64,000 nt of DNA, taken from Drosophila persimilis. Lineage: Eukaryota; Arthropoda; Insecta; Diptera; Drosophilidae. Below are positions 8,008 through 19,076 of the stretch, piece after piece. The position numbers and the translations under genes were made by a program. Under the pieces are notes generated by a model that had not been told where the DNA came from, ran no database searches, and saw only the letters and a program-made list of their open reading frames with translations. Location of the stretch: positions 79,741 to 143,740 of the forward strand of contig NW_020825523.1 of the NCBI RefSeq assembly GCF_003286085.1, given 5' to 3'. Each line of letters begins with the position of its first letter. Position 1 is the stretch's first letter.

Positions 8008-11000
8008 AGCAGCATCCGCTGCTCTTATACTCCGCCTCGAAGAGAGCGGAGCAGACGTAGCCCTGATCCAGGAACCTTGGATAGTGGGAGACAAGGTTTG
8101 TGGATTAGGGTCGAAGGAGTACAAGATAATTGTAGCTCAACATGAAGGTAAAACTCGCACCTGCATTCTCGCCAGAAAGCACCTTAATATCTTTCTGCTC
8201 CATAATTATAGCGATAGCGACAACACGGCGGTAAGCCTAGAGCTGGAAGGGACACATCTAAGGCTGATGTCGTCCTACATGGCCCATGAGGGAAACGATC
8301 CCCCCAACGACCTTGTTCGCAAACTAGCCAGCGACAGCGAGAGGTCGGACATAGACCTATTAATAGGTTGCGATGCCAACGCTCACCACACTCAATGGGG
8401 GAGCTCGAACACAAATGCAAGGGGTGAGTCACTTTTCAGCTTCATCCTTAACTCAAATCTATTTATTTGTAATCGGGGCAACGACCCCACTTTTATAATT
8501 AAAAATCGACAGGAGGTTATTGACATCACCCTAGTGTCTTCCAACCTGTTAGACATAGTCAAGAGTTGGCAAGTCCTTGATGACCACTCCTTCTCTGACC
8601 ACAGATACATCGAGACCACACTATCCCTCGAGTGTCCGAAACCTAAGGACTATATTAATCCCAGGAAAGCCAACTGGGAAAAATATAGCTCAGCCCTGGA
8701 GGACTTACTCCCCTCCAAAGCACCATCATGCCCTGACACAAAAGACGACCTAGATCGCCTAGTGAACAGGTTCACAGAGGCATGCAACAAAGCCTTCGCG
8801 GCAGCATGCCCCTCTAGCAAACCTAGGGGGAAAAAGAAACCCCCCTGGTGGTCAAAGCAAATAGACATCCTACGTAAAAGCTGCAGGACCCTTTTCAACA
8901 GGGCCAAAAGCGCGAACGAGGAGAGCCACTGGGCAGACTATAAAATCAGTCTGTCACTATATAAAAAGGAAACAAGGAAAGCAAAAAGGGCCTCTTGGCA
9001 AAAATTTTGCTCGGAAATTGAGGAAACATCAGAGGCCGCAAGGCTTCGCAAGATTCTCTCAAAAACTAACCCCTCGGTGGGGTATCTTAAAAGGAATGAC
9101 GGCACGTGGACTAACTCCAGTGAGGAGTCCCTGCACATTCTACTAGACACACATTTTCCAGGGTGCACAACCATCGAGACGGCACATCTTCCAGGAGAGG
9201 GACCGGTAACCTCGATGGATCACATCCTCACTAAACGTAACATAAGCTGGGCAATAAACAGCTTCAACCCGTTCAAATCGCCAGGCCCAGACCAGGTAAT
9301 CCCGGCCCAACTTCAGAAGGCCGGGGATACGGCCATAAACTGGCTACAAGGTATCTTCAGGAAGATACTGGCTGTGGGTACAATGCCGCGAACATGGCTT
9401 AAGGCAAAGATAGTCTTCATTCCCAAAGCTGGGAAAGCCTCGCACTCAGCTGCAAAAGACTTTAGACCAATCAGCCTATCGTCCTTCCTCCTCAAAACCT
9501 TTGAGAGACTCGTCGGGCTGCAACTGAGGACAACTATACACCCTCAGTTGCTGTCAGACGCACAGCATGCCTACCGGAAAGGAAAATCCACGGAAACGGC
9601 TCTTCATGAAGTGATCTCTGCGGTAGAGAAATCTCTGCATCACAAAGAGTACTCACTCATAGCATTTCTCGACATTGAGGGAGCTTTTAACAACGTTGTA
9701 CCGGGTGCCATTACAGAAGCCCTGACTGACCTGGGGGTGGACCGTCACTTGGTGATGCTCATTGATCAATTGCTCACATGCAGGACGGTGACATCATCGA
9801 TGGGATCGTCCGCCCAGTCAAGGTATGTCAACAGAGGCACCCCGCAAGGTGGTGTCCTGTCTCCTCTTCTGTGGAACATAGCAGTCAACAAGATTCTATG
9901 GGACCTGGAGGGGGGGGGCTGCAAAGTCGTGGCCTATGCGGATGACGTTGCGATTATTTTCTCGGGGAAATACCCCCAAACACTGTGCGACTTAATGTCC
10001 ACAAAGCTAGCGCAACTGTCGGACTGGACGAAATCGCGCGGTCTGGGAGTAAATCCCTCAAAAACGGAACTCGTGTTATTCACAAATAAATACAAGGTCC
10101 CGCCCCTCAACCCTCCAATACTACAAGGATGCAGGCTCTCCTTTAGCGACAGTGCCAGTTACTTAGGGTTGGTAATTGACAAGAAGCTTAACTGGAACCT
10201 GAATGTCAAAGACTGAGTGAAAAAGGCAATGACTGCACTCTATACATGCAAAAAAGCTATTGGGCTAAGATGGGGTATGATCCCAAGCATAGTCCAATGG
10301 ATATATCAAGCTATAGTTAGACCAATACTACTCTACGGAGTTACGGTGTGGTGGCCAGCCCTATCAAAAAGGGCGATCACCAAGCAACTGGGCAAAGTCC
10401 AGCGGACTGCCGCCCTATGCATCAGCGGAGCTCTCCGCACCACCCCAAATGATGCGCTAAATGCCATCCTATGCCTACAGAGCCTTGAACTCGCAGGAAA
10501 GGAACGGGCAGAAGCAGCAGCAATACGTCTAAGAGACTCAGATCAATGGGTGACACAGTGCATAGGTCACTCAGCCATATTAAATAGCAGTACTGTCCCC
10601 TCAAAAACAGACTACCAAGTTCCAAGAGAGTATACAGACACTCCCTTCGACACAATCATCCCTCATAGAGACGAATGGCTCGAGGGACTCCCAGGCCCTG
10701 AAGGGGCCATAAGCATCTTCACAGATGGATCAAAGCTGGACGACAGAGTCGGAGGGGGAATCTACTCTGAACAGCTAAACATAAGGCATTCCTTCAGACT
10801 CCCAGATCATTGCAGTGTCTTTCAAGCGGAAGTCATAGCAATCAGGGAGGCACTAGACTGCCTACAAGCGGCTGCCGTCACGGCAACCAAGCTAAACATT
10901 TATAGCGACAGCCAAGCTGCGATCAAATCGCTAAGCGCGATTTCCTCGAACTCGGCCACCGTGGCAGACTGCCGCAAATCTCTACACGAGATGGCTCAGC

Positions 11001-11554
11001 AATTTGCTATTAGCCTAATTTGGGTCCCGGGCCACCGGGACATCGAGGGCAACTGTATAGCGGACGAGCTGGCCAGATCTGGCACTACAATCCCCCTTCT
11101 CCAAGACAAGGAGGATATCTGTATGCCAATGGCCACCTGTAAGCTCATCATAAGGGAGCAATACAAGCGACTAAAAAACGATATGTGGCAAACAGTGCCA
11201 CGATGTCGCACAACTCGGCAAACATGGCCGACCATGGACATGAAGCGCACCTCCGAGCTCCTCAAGTTAAGCAGGAAAAGGTGCAGCGTAGTCACTCGTT
11301 CCCTCACGGGACACTGGCTAATAGGCACTCACGCTAACAGGCTGGGGGCCCCACATAACGATTTTTGTCGCAGCTGTAGAGACGAGGAAGAGGAGGAGAC
11401 AGTGGAACATCTGTTCTGCTCCTGCCCGGCTCTCAGCAGAAGAAGGCTACAACACCTGGGCTCAGCCTTTCTACACGACATCTCAGAGATGTCCAAACTA
11501 TGTCCCAGAAGGATAGCGAACTTTGTGAGAGCATCTGGATGGGATAATTGCTGA
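7967..11554 (+). pseudogene. LINE ORF2: endonuclease, reverse transcriptase, RNase H; one internal stop
   Basis: I chose the ATG at 7967 because the endonuclease motif (LLQINLHHC) follows at once. Seen in order: APE-type endonuclease (LIQEPW, CDANAHH, SDHRYI); RT with FRPISLSS, AFLDIEGAF, TPQGGVLSPLLW and YADD near residue 656; RNase H with FTDGS, QAEVIAIREAL, YSDSQAA and a VPGH motif; then a C-terminal Cys-His cluster. A TGA at 10214-10216 interrupts the frame between RT and RNase H; the same frame continues at once to 11554. A single base change would explain the stop. RNase H in a LINE ORF2 fits the Loa clade. Confidence 0.9.
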
Positions 11555-11660
11555 CAGGAAGTCTCACAACGCAGGAAGGAAATGATCCTATGCGGTATCA
11601 CAACGGGCCGAAACCGGCCTAAGTGTGACGGGCTCCGAGCGAGCCCGGCAGCCGCCTCAA

Positions 11661-11678
11661 CCTAACCTAACCTAACCC
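11661..11678 (+). repeat. (CCTAA)n tail of the LINE
   Basis: Three CCTAA units close the LINE 3' UTR. Such short tandem tails are usual for Loa-clade elements in place of poly(A). Confidence 0.7.
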
Positions 11679-11717
11679 CTTCTTCCCCCCATCATTCTGC
11701 CAGCTGTCCCCGACATT

Positions 11718-13226
11718 ATGCCCATTCTGGACAAGCTGCAGAATGACCCGAGGGTGGGCAAAAGTAGCTATCACACCAAGCTCATCAGCCGCAATGGTGT
11801 CCGTATTCAGGCCAGCGACATGGCTACCAGGGATGCCATCATGGCAATCCTGGGCGATGGCGGCGGCAACGAGGCGATGACTGGCCACTACACACACCAG
11901 CACAAGAGTGACCGTGGGCTACGGATCGTCGTGCGAGATCTCCACCACTCCACAAGCACCCAACTAATAAAAAATCAGATGGCCGAATTGGGTTATTCTG
12001 TTAAATTTATTAGAGCCATTAAAGGGAGATCCGATGGACAGCCACTCGACCAGTTCGAGTTGGAGATAGCCCCCAAGCCGGATGAAAGCCACCACGATGT
12101 CCTCCAATTAACCCAGCTGGGCAACCAGTTGGTGACCGTTGAGAGGCAGGCCAAGCCGGTGGACCCAGCCCAGTGCCACAGATGTCAGGCTTTTGGGCAC
12201 ACCCGCACCTACTGCAGGCGTTCATTCGTCTGTATGAAGTGTGCGGGTGCCCACGCGTCCACGGCATGTGCCAAGCCAAGGGCAGACGCCCCTAAATGCG
12301 CCAATTGCCAGGGCGCCCACATCAGCGCCTACAAGGGATGTCCGGCATTCAAGGCAGCAAGGGGCCGCCTTCTGTCCCACCGAGTGGCCATGCAGGAGTT
12401 GCGTCGCAAGCGCAGCTCGCTTCTGCAGCCATTGCCAGAGCAGCAGCCACCAAGAACAACACCAGCACATCCAGGGCGCCGACAGCAGCAGCAACAGCCA
12501 GCTCAAACGCCAGCCAATCCCTGGCGCGGACAGCAGCAGCAGGCAGTATGGACGCCACTCAATGTCTCCTCTCCTGGGCGACGAAGAGGACAACAACATC
12601 AGCAGAAGCAGAAGCAGCAGCAGCAGCAGCCAATACAGACAAAAAAACAGACGCCTGCTGCCTCTGGCCCACGCACTGGGCGACGACGTCCAGAGCAGCC
12701 ATTGAGCCGTTCCCAGGCACAACAACAGCAGCAGCTACAGCAGCTGCAACAGCAGCCGCAGCGCGAACAACAACAACAGCGACAGCAGCAGCAGCAGCTT
12801 GCCAACAACCGCTCCCGGCAGAAGATGAAGCCGAAACGCCAATCTTGCGAGGGATCCTGCAGCCAGGCACTGTTGGAGAATACGCAGCGGATGACGCGAT
12901 TGGAAAAGAGGCTGGAAGTGATGATGTCACTACTCACCTCGCTCATCCAATCCCAGGCAGTGACGGCAACTCCAGCAGTTCCAGAAACATCGGAAAATCC
13001 ACCAACAATGGCAGCAGCAACAGTGGTTGCCCCAGCTCCACAGCCACCACAAAAAACGTTAGGGCCAACGCCAGCCGCCATTCCAGAGACGGATCCTGAA
13101 ACGGATGAAGAAAATGATGACGATGAGATGTGGACAGATGACGATTCCATGGATGACATTAAGGCCTACGCCCGCAACATGAGGTACCATCTTGACAACC
13201 AGATATCCTGGAACGCTGTGTACTAA
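11718..13226 (+). CDS. gag: Jockey/telomeric-type Gag (ORF1) with three zinc knuckles
   Basis: A 502-residue frame; it is open upstream to 11676, so the true N-terminus may be missing. Residues 1-150 hold the domain that precedes the knuckles in jockey-clade Gags (RIVVRDLHHSTST). Then come a C-x2-C-x4-H-x4-C knuckle (CHRCQAFGHTRTYC) near residue 155 and two further knuckles (CMKCAGAHASTAC, CANCQGAHISAYKGC). The second half is low-complexity, very rich in glutamine, and ends in an acidic tail. Gags of this type package the element RNA, and HeT-A/TART Gags direct it to telomeres. No stop is seen. The telomeric role is only inferred. Confidence 0.8.
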   Translation: MPILDKLQNDPRVGKSSYHTKLISRNGVRIQASDMATRDAIMAILGDGGGNEAMTGHYTHQHKSDRGLRIVVRDLHHSTSTQLIKNQMAELGYSVKFIRAIKGRSDGQPLDQFELEIAPKPDESHHDVLQLTQLGNQLVTVERQAKPVDPAQCHRCQAFGHTRTYCRRSFVCMKCAGAHASTACAKPRADAPKCANCQGAHISAYKGCPAFKAARGRLLSHRVAMQELRRKRSSLLQPLPEQQPPRTTPAHPGRRQQQQQPAQTPANPWRGQQQQAVWTPLNVSSPGRRRGQQHQQKQKQQQQQPIQTKKQTPAASGPRTGRRRPEQPLSRSQAQQQQQLQQLQQQPQREQQQQRQQQQQLANNRSRQKMKPKRQSCEGSCSQALLENTQRMTRLEKRLEVMMSLLTSLIQSQAVTATPAVPETSENPPTMAAATVVAPAPQPPQKTLGPTPAAIPETDPETDEENDDDEMWTDDDSMDDIKAYARNMRYHLDNQISWNAVY

Positions 13227-13356
13227 TTGGACACATCTCTGCCACTGCATTGGATTAAAGGACAAATGCATATCAATCGCATGCCACAACAAAAATGAAC
13301 AACGGACGCTGCAGCCATCAAAGCCATTAAATAAAACATAAACACACACAAACATC

Positions 13357-13785
13357 CATTACACTTGGGCGGCCGGACCTGTGCCGTTCGAGTTATGCCA
13401 TCGCCATCGTCCTTAGTTGGTGGCCGGATCCAGTGCCATGGCATTCAGAGTGCCCTATGGTCCTGGAAAAGGAAAAATCCATCAGCACACATACGATTAA
13501 AAAGGGCTCTTAAAATACTTACCGCCAGCCATTCAGACACACACACATCCATTACACTTGGGCGGCCGGACCTGTGCCGTTCGAGTTATGTGTGTGTCAT
13601 TGTCCGCCATTGCCCATTGCTGTTGGCCGGACCAGTGCCACTCGCTCTACATTAGGGCCGCAATTGCCGACGCACACACACACTCACATCCATTTCACTT
13701 TGGCGGCCGGACCCGTGTCGCCACAGTAATATGTGTGCCGTCTACTCCTGGCTCCCAGCTGGTGGCCGGACCAGTGCCACTGGTT
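13357..13785 (+). repeat. Three imperfect repeats in the 3' region of the Gag element
   Basis: The motif CACTTGGGCGGCCGGACC occurs at about 13361 and 13554, with a diverged copy near 13695. Each is followed by a second motif of the form TGGCCGGACCAGTGCCA. Spacings are 193 and 141 bp. AATAAA is present near 13329, and a C/T-rich tail fills 13900-14276. Confidence 0.75.
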
Positions 13786-14278
13786 CTCCAAGAGGGCAGC
13801 CACAGCCACAAAGACGACGAGGTGCTAATTGCAGCTACTTCCGACGACTTTGGATGACGCCAATTTCGACGACTAGGGGGGACGACGGGGTCGGCCGGTA
13901 TGCAACGCAATGTCTTTACAAGCATTGTGTTTTGCTATGCCGGCAGATGCTTCTTGTCTTCCCTGTAATTATAGAAAAAGATATAGACATTATTTTAAAT
14001 TGTTATGTTTATTGTAATATTGTAAACGTAAATCAATTGTACCTGTATTGTCTCTTCTTTGTTCCAGTGTAGTATCTCTTTTATTACCTGTTTTTCCGTC
14101 GTCTCCACTCCAGTCTACTACTTATCTGTATTGTTATTTCTGCAAGTGCTTGTCTCTTTTTATTTATTGTATTTCCACGCAAAGCACCTGCATTGTTTAC
14201 CTTTTCTCTTTATCTATTCCTCAATTGACTACGCGTTGCAACACTGCACTTTCTGAATTTTCGATCTCATTTCTTTAA

Positions 14279-15231
14279 CCCCTTCTTCCCCCCCCCCCCA
14301 TTGTTATTATCGTAATTAGTGCGGTTCTCCGACACCCCACTACAAAATTATTACAATCTGTGATAAATCTTCGGCGGCAACGGTGCTGACAATTGAATAT
14401 CGGTTTCGTAATCGACTTTCAAATCAGCATCAGTTGCCGCCACACCCCACAACTACGGCCTAAATTGAGCCAAAAATGCTAGTCTTCGCATAAATCAACT
14501 ACGTTCCCTATAAACTGCCCGCCCACATGTACATGTTACATTCCTAGTCGTCTGCCCTCAGTAGGCGGCAATGTTAGTAGAGGGGACTGAAGACCACATA
14601 CCGCATTACAGCCAACAAAACATCAAGTTGACGAACTCACAAGGGATTGCAAATCAAATTTTAAGTTAGGGAGAATTACAAAGAAAAGACAGCATACTTT
14701 TGAGCGTGGCCCCACTTTACTTTCTTGACTCACACCACACACACACACTTGACACCCTCTTGACAATTCGTACTTTTGGAGCCTTTTGCCCCGATCGTGG
14801 AATGGTCTCGAGTCTGGGTTTCTGTCTTAAGTGGAAAGTCGTGTCGTGAACGTTGTGGAGTCGAGTCGTGTTCGAGGTTTAGTCCCTCCGTCAAAGTGCC
14901 GAATATTTTGTCTCTCTCTTTTTCTCTTTTTCCCTTTCCCCCCCCTGCTGACTGCGGGCCTAGTCGAGGTTACAAGTGTTTCGTTGCTGCAGTTTATATG
15001 TTTGTAAATTAATGTGCCATCAATATGTACCAGTGTGTTTGAGTATCGTTTAAAGTTGAATTGTAAAAACAAACAAAAAAATGTACATATATTAATATTA
15101 AGACATATACTGCCCACAAACTGAAATTAATAAAGCAACGCGCTTGGTTGCTGGCGGCTCACACCCCAGCCTCTCAGCTCCTCCCCAGTTGGAGCACTGA
15201 GAGCCCTCAACCCAAAGCGGGTATATATTGG
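14279..15231 (+). other. Unassigned 0.95 kb, possibly LTR-like
   Basis: No coding sequence can be supported. A run of C opens it (14289-14301). A TGTTAGTAGAG at 14572 and an AATAAA near 15129 could mark a decayed LTR, but I found no matching terminus or primer site. It abuts the truncated BEL pol. Confidence 0.4.
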
Positions 15232-15243
15232 TAAAAAAAGAAA

Positions 15244-17085
15244 GTGATATTCTGGTCAGATTCAGAAGTTACTCTTCATTGGATCAGATCCCACCCTTCG
15301 TCGTTGTCAACATTCGTTGCGAACCGAGTAGCGGAGATTCAAGAGTGGTCAAGTGAAGCTACGTGGCGGCATGTGCCAACAAAACAGAACCCAGCAGACA
15401 TAGTTTCGAGAGGTTGTGACGTAGAGGAAATCGTGCAGTCGATCTGGTTTGGTGGACCAGAGTTCTTAAAGTTTAAAGAAGAGAGCTGGCCCAGAAATCC
15501 ACACTTCGAGCTTTCCGAAGAAGAGATACAGATGGAAAGTCGGAAGAAATCGGTCACACTGACCGGCGCGGCCAAGTCAAATTATTTATTGGATGTAATC
15601 GAGGGATACTCGTCACACCTCAAACTGCTAAGAGTGTTCGTTTTCGTGTTCCGCTTCATCCGAAAATGCAAAGACAAAAGTCTCAACTTTGGAAAAATTC
15701 CGTCATCCGTAGAATACGACGAGGCGTTTCTAAAAATAGTCGAAATAACACAGAAAAATGAGTCTCAAGAAGATATTGAAAGGGTTCGTAAAGGCACCAA
15801 GTTAGGCCCCAGTCTTCAGCGCTTGAATCCCTTCATCCATGAAGAGGCTGGGACATGGTGCTCTTTTTCGTTGTTGCGAGTTGGAAGGCGACTAGTTAAC
15901 GCTCCTATGTCATATAATGCCAAGTTTCCCTTTTTATTGACAAAACGCTCGCAGTTTGTGCAGACATACGTTCGCTATCTGCATCAAACGAGTTTTCATG
16001 CCGGCCCACGAGCACTCGTGAGTATCCTTAGACAACGCATTTGGATAGTGAATGATCAGGCGGTCTGCAGGGCGACAGTTAGGTCATGTATTCGTTGCTT
16101 TAAATGCAAGCCGCTACTCCAGACCCAAATGATGGGCAACTTACCCGCAGACCGGCTCCGTGCTCTCCGCCCATTTTCAGTATGTGGCGTTGATTTTTGT
16201 GGCCCAGTCTATACGACTCTGAAAATTCGTGGAAGGCCCCCTTATAAGTCCTACATAGCGTTATTTGTCTGTTTTGCGTCCAAGGCGGTTCATTTAGAAA
16301 TTGTCTCCGATTTGACGACTAATTCCTTCTTGTTGGCATTCCAAAGGTTCGTCGGTCGTCGAGGATGTCCGCAACGCGTGAACTGCGACAACGCGACAAA
16401 TTTCGTCGGAGCAAGTCGCCACTTCAGCGAACTGCGGAGGAAGATGGAGGCGGAAGCGGACGCGATACGCGAATTTGCGTTAAGAAGCGGGTGCGAGTTT
16501 GCCTTCATACCGCCTCGAGCACCGCACATGGGCGGACTTTGGGAGGCCGGTGTGAAGTCTGCCAAGGGCCTACTCCTACGGGCAGTCGGAAGCGCTCTCC
16601 TCACCGCAGAGGAGCTGGAGACCGTGCTGGTCGGGATCGAGGCGGTACTCAACTCGCGCCCGCTAGGACCCCTAAGCCCAGACCCAAGCGACGGAGACAT
16701 GCTGACTCCCGGGCACCTGCTGACAGGCGGGCCGCTCATCGCACCCCCAGCACCCAGGACTCCGGACCAGGAGGGTCTGAGCTGCTTAAAGCGATGGCGG
16801 CTTGTCTCGTCAGCCAGGCAAATGTTCTGGCAGCGATGGTCCCGGGAGTATGTGCTGGGATTGCAAATAAGATTCAAGTGGCACCAGGAGGAACCAAACA
16901 TCAAGGAAGGCGACCTCGTAATCGTCGCCGAGGACAACCTGCCCCCTCAACAGGGGCTCCTCGGAAGGGTGGTCGTTACAACCGCCGTGCAGGACGGAAG
17001 GGTCAGAGTGATCGACCTAAGGGCGAGCAGCGGAGCCACGTTCAGGAGGCCAATCCACAAGTTGGCTCTTCTGCCACTGGTTTGA
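15244..17085 (+). pseudogene. pol: BEL/Pao Pol, C-terminal part (RNase H end, integrase)
   Basis: The frame begins abruptly after a stop at 15232-15234 with no ATG, so the protease, RT and most of RNase H are missing. Seen: the end of a BEL-type RNase H (FWSDSEVTLHWIRSHPS; ADIVSRGC), an integrase zinc module near residues 237-295 ending CIRCFKC, the core with catalytic Asp in VCGVDFCGP near 315, Asp in CDNATNF near 382 and Glu in GGLWEAG near 433, and a C-terminal DUF5641-like domain to residue 610. The frame is intact to the TGA, 27 bp before the LTR. GGGGCCGG just before the LTR may be the remains of a polypurine tract. Confidence 0.9.
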
Positions 17086-17112
17086 AGCCTTCCAGGCCTT
17101 CAACGGGGCCGG

Positions 17113-17289
17113 TGTAGCGCCATTTGGCGTATAATAATTGTTATTAGGATCGTATTTTATGAAGTCTAGTGGAAGTTAGGCTAGGGCAAAGCGGGAGCGC
17201 AATATAAGCTCGCTCTCTCGCTCTTGGCGAATTCGCCCCGCTTTGCAACCGTAGGTAAGATAGGCGCAGAAGAAATTGTTTGAATATAT
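17113..17289 (+). repeat. BEL 3' LTR, first 177 bp, interrupted by element B
   Basis: It starts TGTAGCGCCATTTGGCG and is nearly identical to the first part of the 308-bp LTRs of the right-hand array (e.g. 51248-51555). It stops at ...GAATATAT, where the minus-strand LTR of element B begins. The rest of this LTR is not found next to it. Confidence 0.9.
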
Positions 17290-18316
17290 TGTAACGAACC
17301 GTTCTTCTCCGTCTGATGCAGCTGGGCTGGCTCAGCGGTCGGTAGGCTCGCTGCAACAATATTTATATGTTGCCCCGACGACAAGTAAGAAGGCACGGGT
17401 TGTGTCTTGTACTGGTATGTTAAAATGCTTTATTGGTATCTTAAGTCTATCTTACGCTACGCGGATTCCGGCGCTGGATCTCCTCCCGACTCTCCTCTGT
17501 GGTCCGATGAGCGCGTTGCTCCCTGGGCCCCCCACGGCGTCGCCAAGCGTGGCACCGCCGGCTCTACTGACTGGGGCTAGCGATTCTTGGCACGGGGCCC
17601 AAATCCACCTCTCAGTCAGGCGCCTGACGCGTTCGCTCTCACTCGACTCACTTGGCTTTTCGGCCCGAGGGTGCCTCACTCCTGAAGGGATGCGCTTCAA
17701 GCGGGGCGCCGTTGGTTCAAGGGATTTGAGTCTTTGGCTCTTGGCTGCACGCTCGAGTCCGCCTCTTAATCCTCACACAACGCGTTCGCTTTCTACGGTT
17801 CTCTTCCCTTTGCTTGGTTTCACTTTCGTGGCTCACTATTCACTTCACTCTTGTTGGCTCCGTCTGTGGACTGTCCTCTTTTCTGGTCGCGGCCCTCCTC
17901 TTATAGGCTCGATTCTGCGTCGGCGCCGCCGATGCCGCCTGGCGCTAACGGCACTTTCCGCCATGCGGTGCCCGTATTTTTCCATCGGCGTTCCTTCATT
18001 CCCTTGTCGCTTTCCAACGGGACCTGGCTGGTGGCGTGATCTCATGACCATATTTGGTCATGCGCTGGACCACTGCCGGCCCGATCCCGTCATCCCGCTG
18101 CTCGCTCTCCAACGGGACCTGGCTGGTGGCGTGATCTCATGACCATATTTGGACATGCGCTGGGCCACTGCCGGCCCGATCCCGTCATCCCGCTGCTCTC
18201 TCTCCAGGGGTCCTCCCCTCTCATCTTGGGACCCCGGGAGATATCTCCTCGGGAATTCGCCGCCTCCGGATATCCGGATATACTGCCCCCTATGTGTGGG
18301 AATACCTTTCCTCACA
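17290..18316 (-). repeat. LTR of element B (full length, about 1.03 kb)
   Basis: On the minus strand it opens TGTGAGGAAAGG and closes GGTTCGTTACA. A purine tract precedes it. Its last 90 bp match the R-U5 pieces before the primer-binding sites at 25707 and 40366. It holds an AATAAA (near 17436, minus) and a TATA-like CTATAAGA (near 17900, minus). This is the only full B LTR in the window. Confidence 0.8.
18011..18205 (-). repeat. 95-bp tandem duplication in U3 of the element B LTR
   Basis: Two head-to-tail copies with a 95-bp period (shared CCAACGGGACCTGGCTGG) differ at a few bases. Repeated U3 blocks often act as enhancers in LTR elements, but no function is shown here. Confidence 0.9.
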
Positions 18317-18332
18317 CTTCCCCCTTTCTTTT
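18317..18332 (-). promoter_or_regulatory. Polypurine tract of element B
   Basis: On the minus strand AAAAGAAAGGGGGAAG directly precedes the LTR start TGTGAGG. It is an uninterrupted 16-purine tract, the expected plus-strand primer. Confidence 0.75.
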
Positions 18333-18649
18333 ATTGGCGGAAAAGCCCCGGTTTTCCGCGACCCAGGTTTGGGATGTTTCAAAAATACCCGCGCGACCGG
18401 CGCGCGCGTGCTTTGTTCTCGACCGGGGTCCCTGGCGCCCTCTTTCGGCCTTGCGCCTGGCGGTGTTGCCGTATCTCTTCGATGCGTGCGATCGATTCGA
18501 TTTCCCCCTATCGATGGTTCGCAGAGGAGCTTCTGTCGCCCCCGCCCGATATGGGTAATGGTCGCTATTCTGACCTACTCGATATGACACAGAGTTGCCC
18601 TTACGCTCCACTCGATAAAGCGTAGGGTCGTCTTTGCGATCTACTCGAT

Positions 18650-18956
18650 GCTATCACTGGACCTAATGGAATTCGACTCACAGGCTGCGTTTTATATTAA
18701 TGAGCAGCTGTCTAATAAGAATCTGGCTGTTTTCAAAGAGGCTATGAAAATGAAAAAAGGAAAAGCACTATCGGCTGTTTTCACTCGTCGGGCGATCGTG
18801 CATGTTAAGAAGCATCCAGCTGGAGAGATTTTTAGAGTGGATAACATGCATGACCTGCAAACATTGCGGGATACTTCCGAGGATGAGCTTGCAGCAGTTG
18901 ATCCAGGTGCAGTTAACAGGCCAGTTGAGACAGACCAGAATAACCTTTTTCGTTAG
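18650..18956 (+). pseudogene. LINE ORF1, C-terminal remnant
   Basis: About 100 codons remain; the nominal ATG at 18648 lies partly in the target-site duplication, so it is not the native start. The sequence (FYINEQLSNKN, SAVFTRRAIVHVKK) resembles the C-terminal domain related to baculovirus FP proteins that ends ORF1 of many CR1-type LINEs. It lies 120 bp upstream of ORF2 in another frame. Only the truncation is seen as damage. Confidence 0.7.
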
Positions 18957-19076
18957 TAAAACTTCCCTTAGCCATAGTAATATAATGTTGAAGTTTAAGG
19001 TTTTATGTTTTTATATAGTTATAATTGATTTGTGTATATTGCGTGTGCTGCTAATATGCTATTTAGTAACTTTTAA

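Larger units (their letters stand above)
6489..11683 (+). mobile_element. Loa/Bilbo-type LINE, inactivated copy
   Basis: A non-LTR retrotransposon with an ORF1 of the Loa type, an overlapping ORF2 with endonuclease, RT and RNase H, and a 3' end in three CCTAA repeats instead of poly(A). An RNase H domain after RT and a tandem-repeat tail are typical of the Loa clade, to which Bilbo of the obscura group belongs. ORF1 has two frameshifts and ORF2 one stop, so this copy is dead but not old. The 5' boundary is approximate; the 5' UTR runs to 6663. Confidence 0.8.
11679..14278 (+). mobile_element. Jockey-clade Gag-only element, HeT-A/TAHRE-like candidate (5' truncated)
   Basis: One Gag-type ORF is followed by about 1.05 kb of non-coding sequence with three imperfect repeats and no endonuclease or RT. 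A gag-only non-LTR element with a long, repeat-bearing 3' region is the plan of the telomeric element HeT-A. It could equally be a jockey-type element that lost ORF2. There is no poly(A) at the right edge. The pair AACCCCTTCTTCCCCCC at 11674-11690 and 14277-14293 brackets the segment and may be a target-site duplication, though the left copy is also in frame with the ORF. Boundaries are tentative. Confidence 0.5.

Noticed and set aside
11661..11678. (CCTAA)n as an insect telomere repeat
   Set aside because: Only three units at the end of a LINE 3' UTR. It fits a Loa-type tail, and Drosophila lacks TTAGG telomeres.
17276..18625. Plus-strand ORFs in the B LTR region (288 and 158 codons)
   Set aside because: They lie across LTR ends and a tandem repeat, in antisense to the element; no protein-like features.
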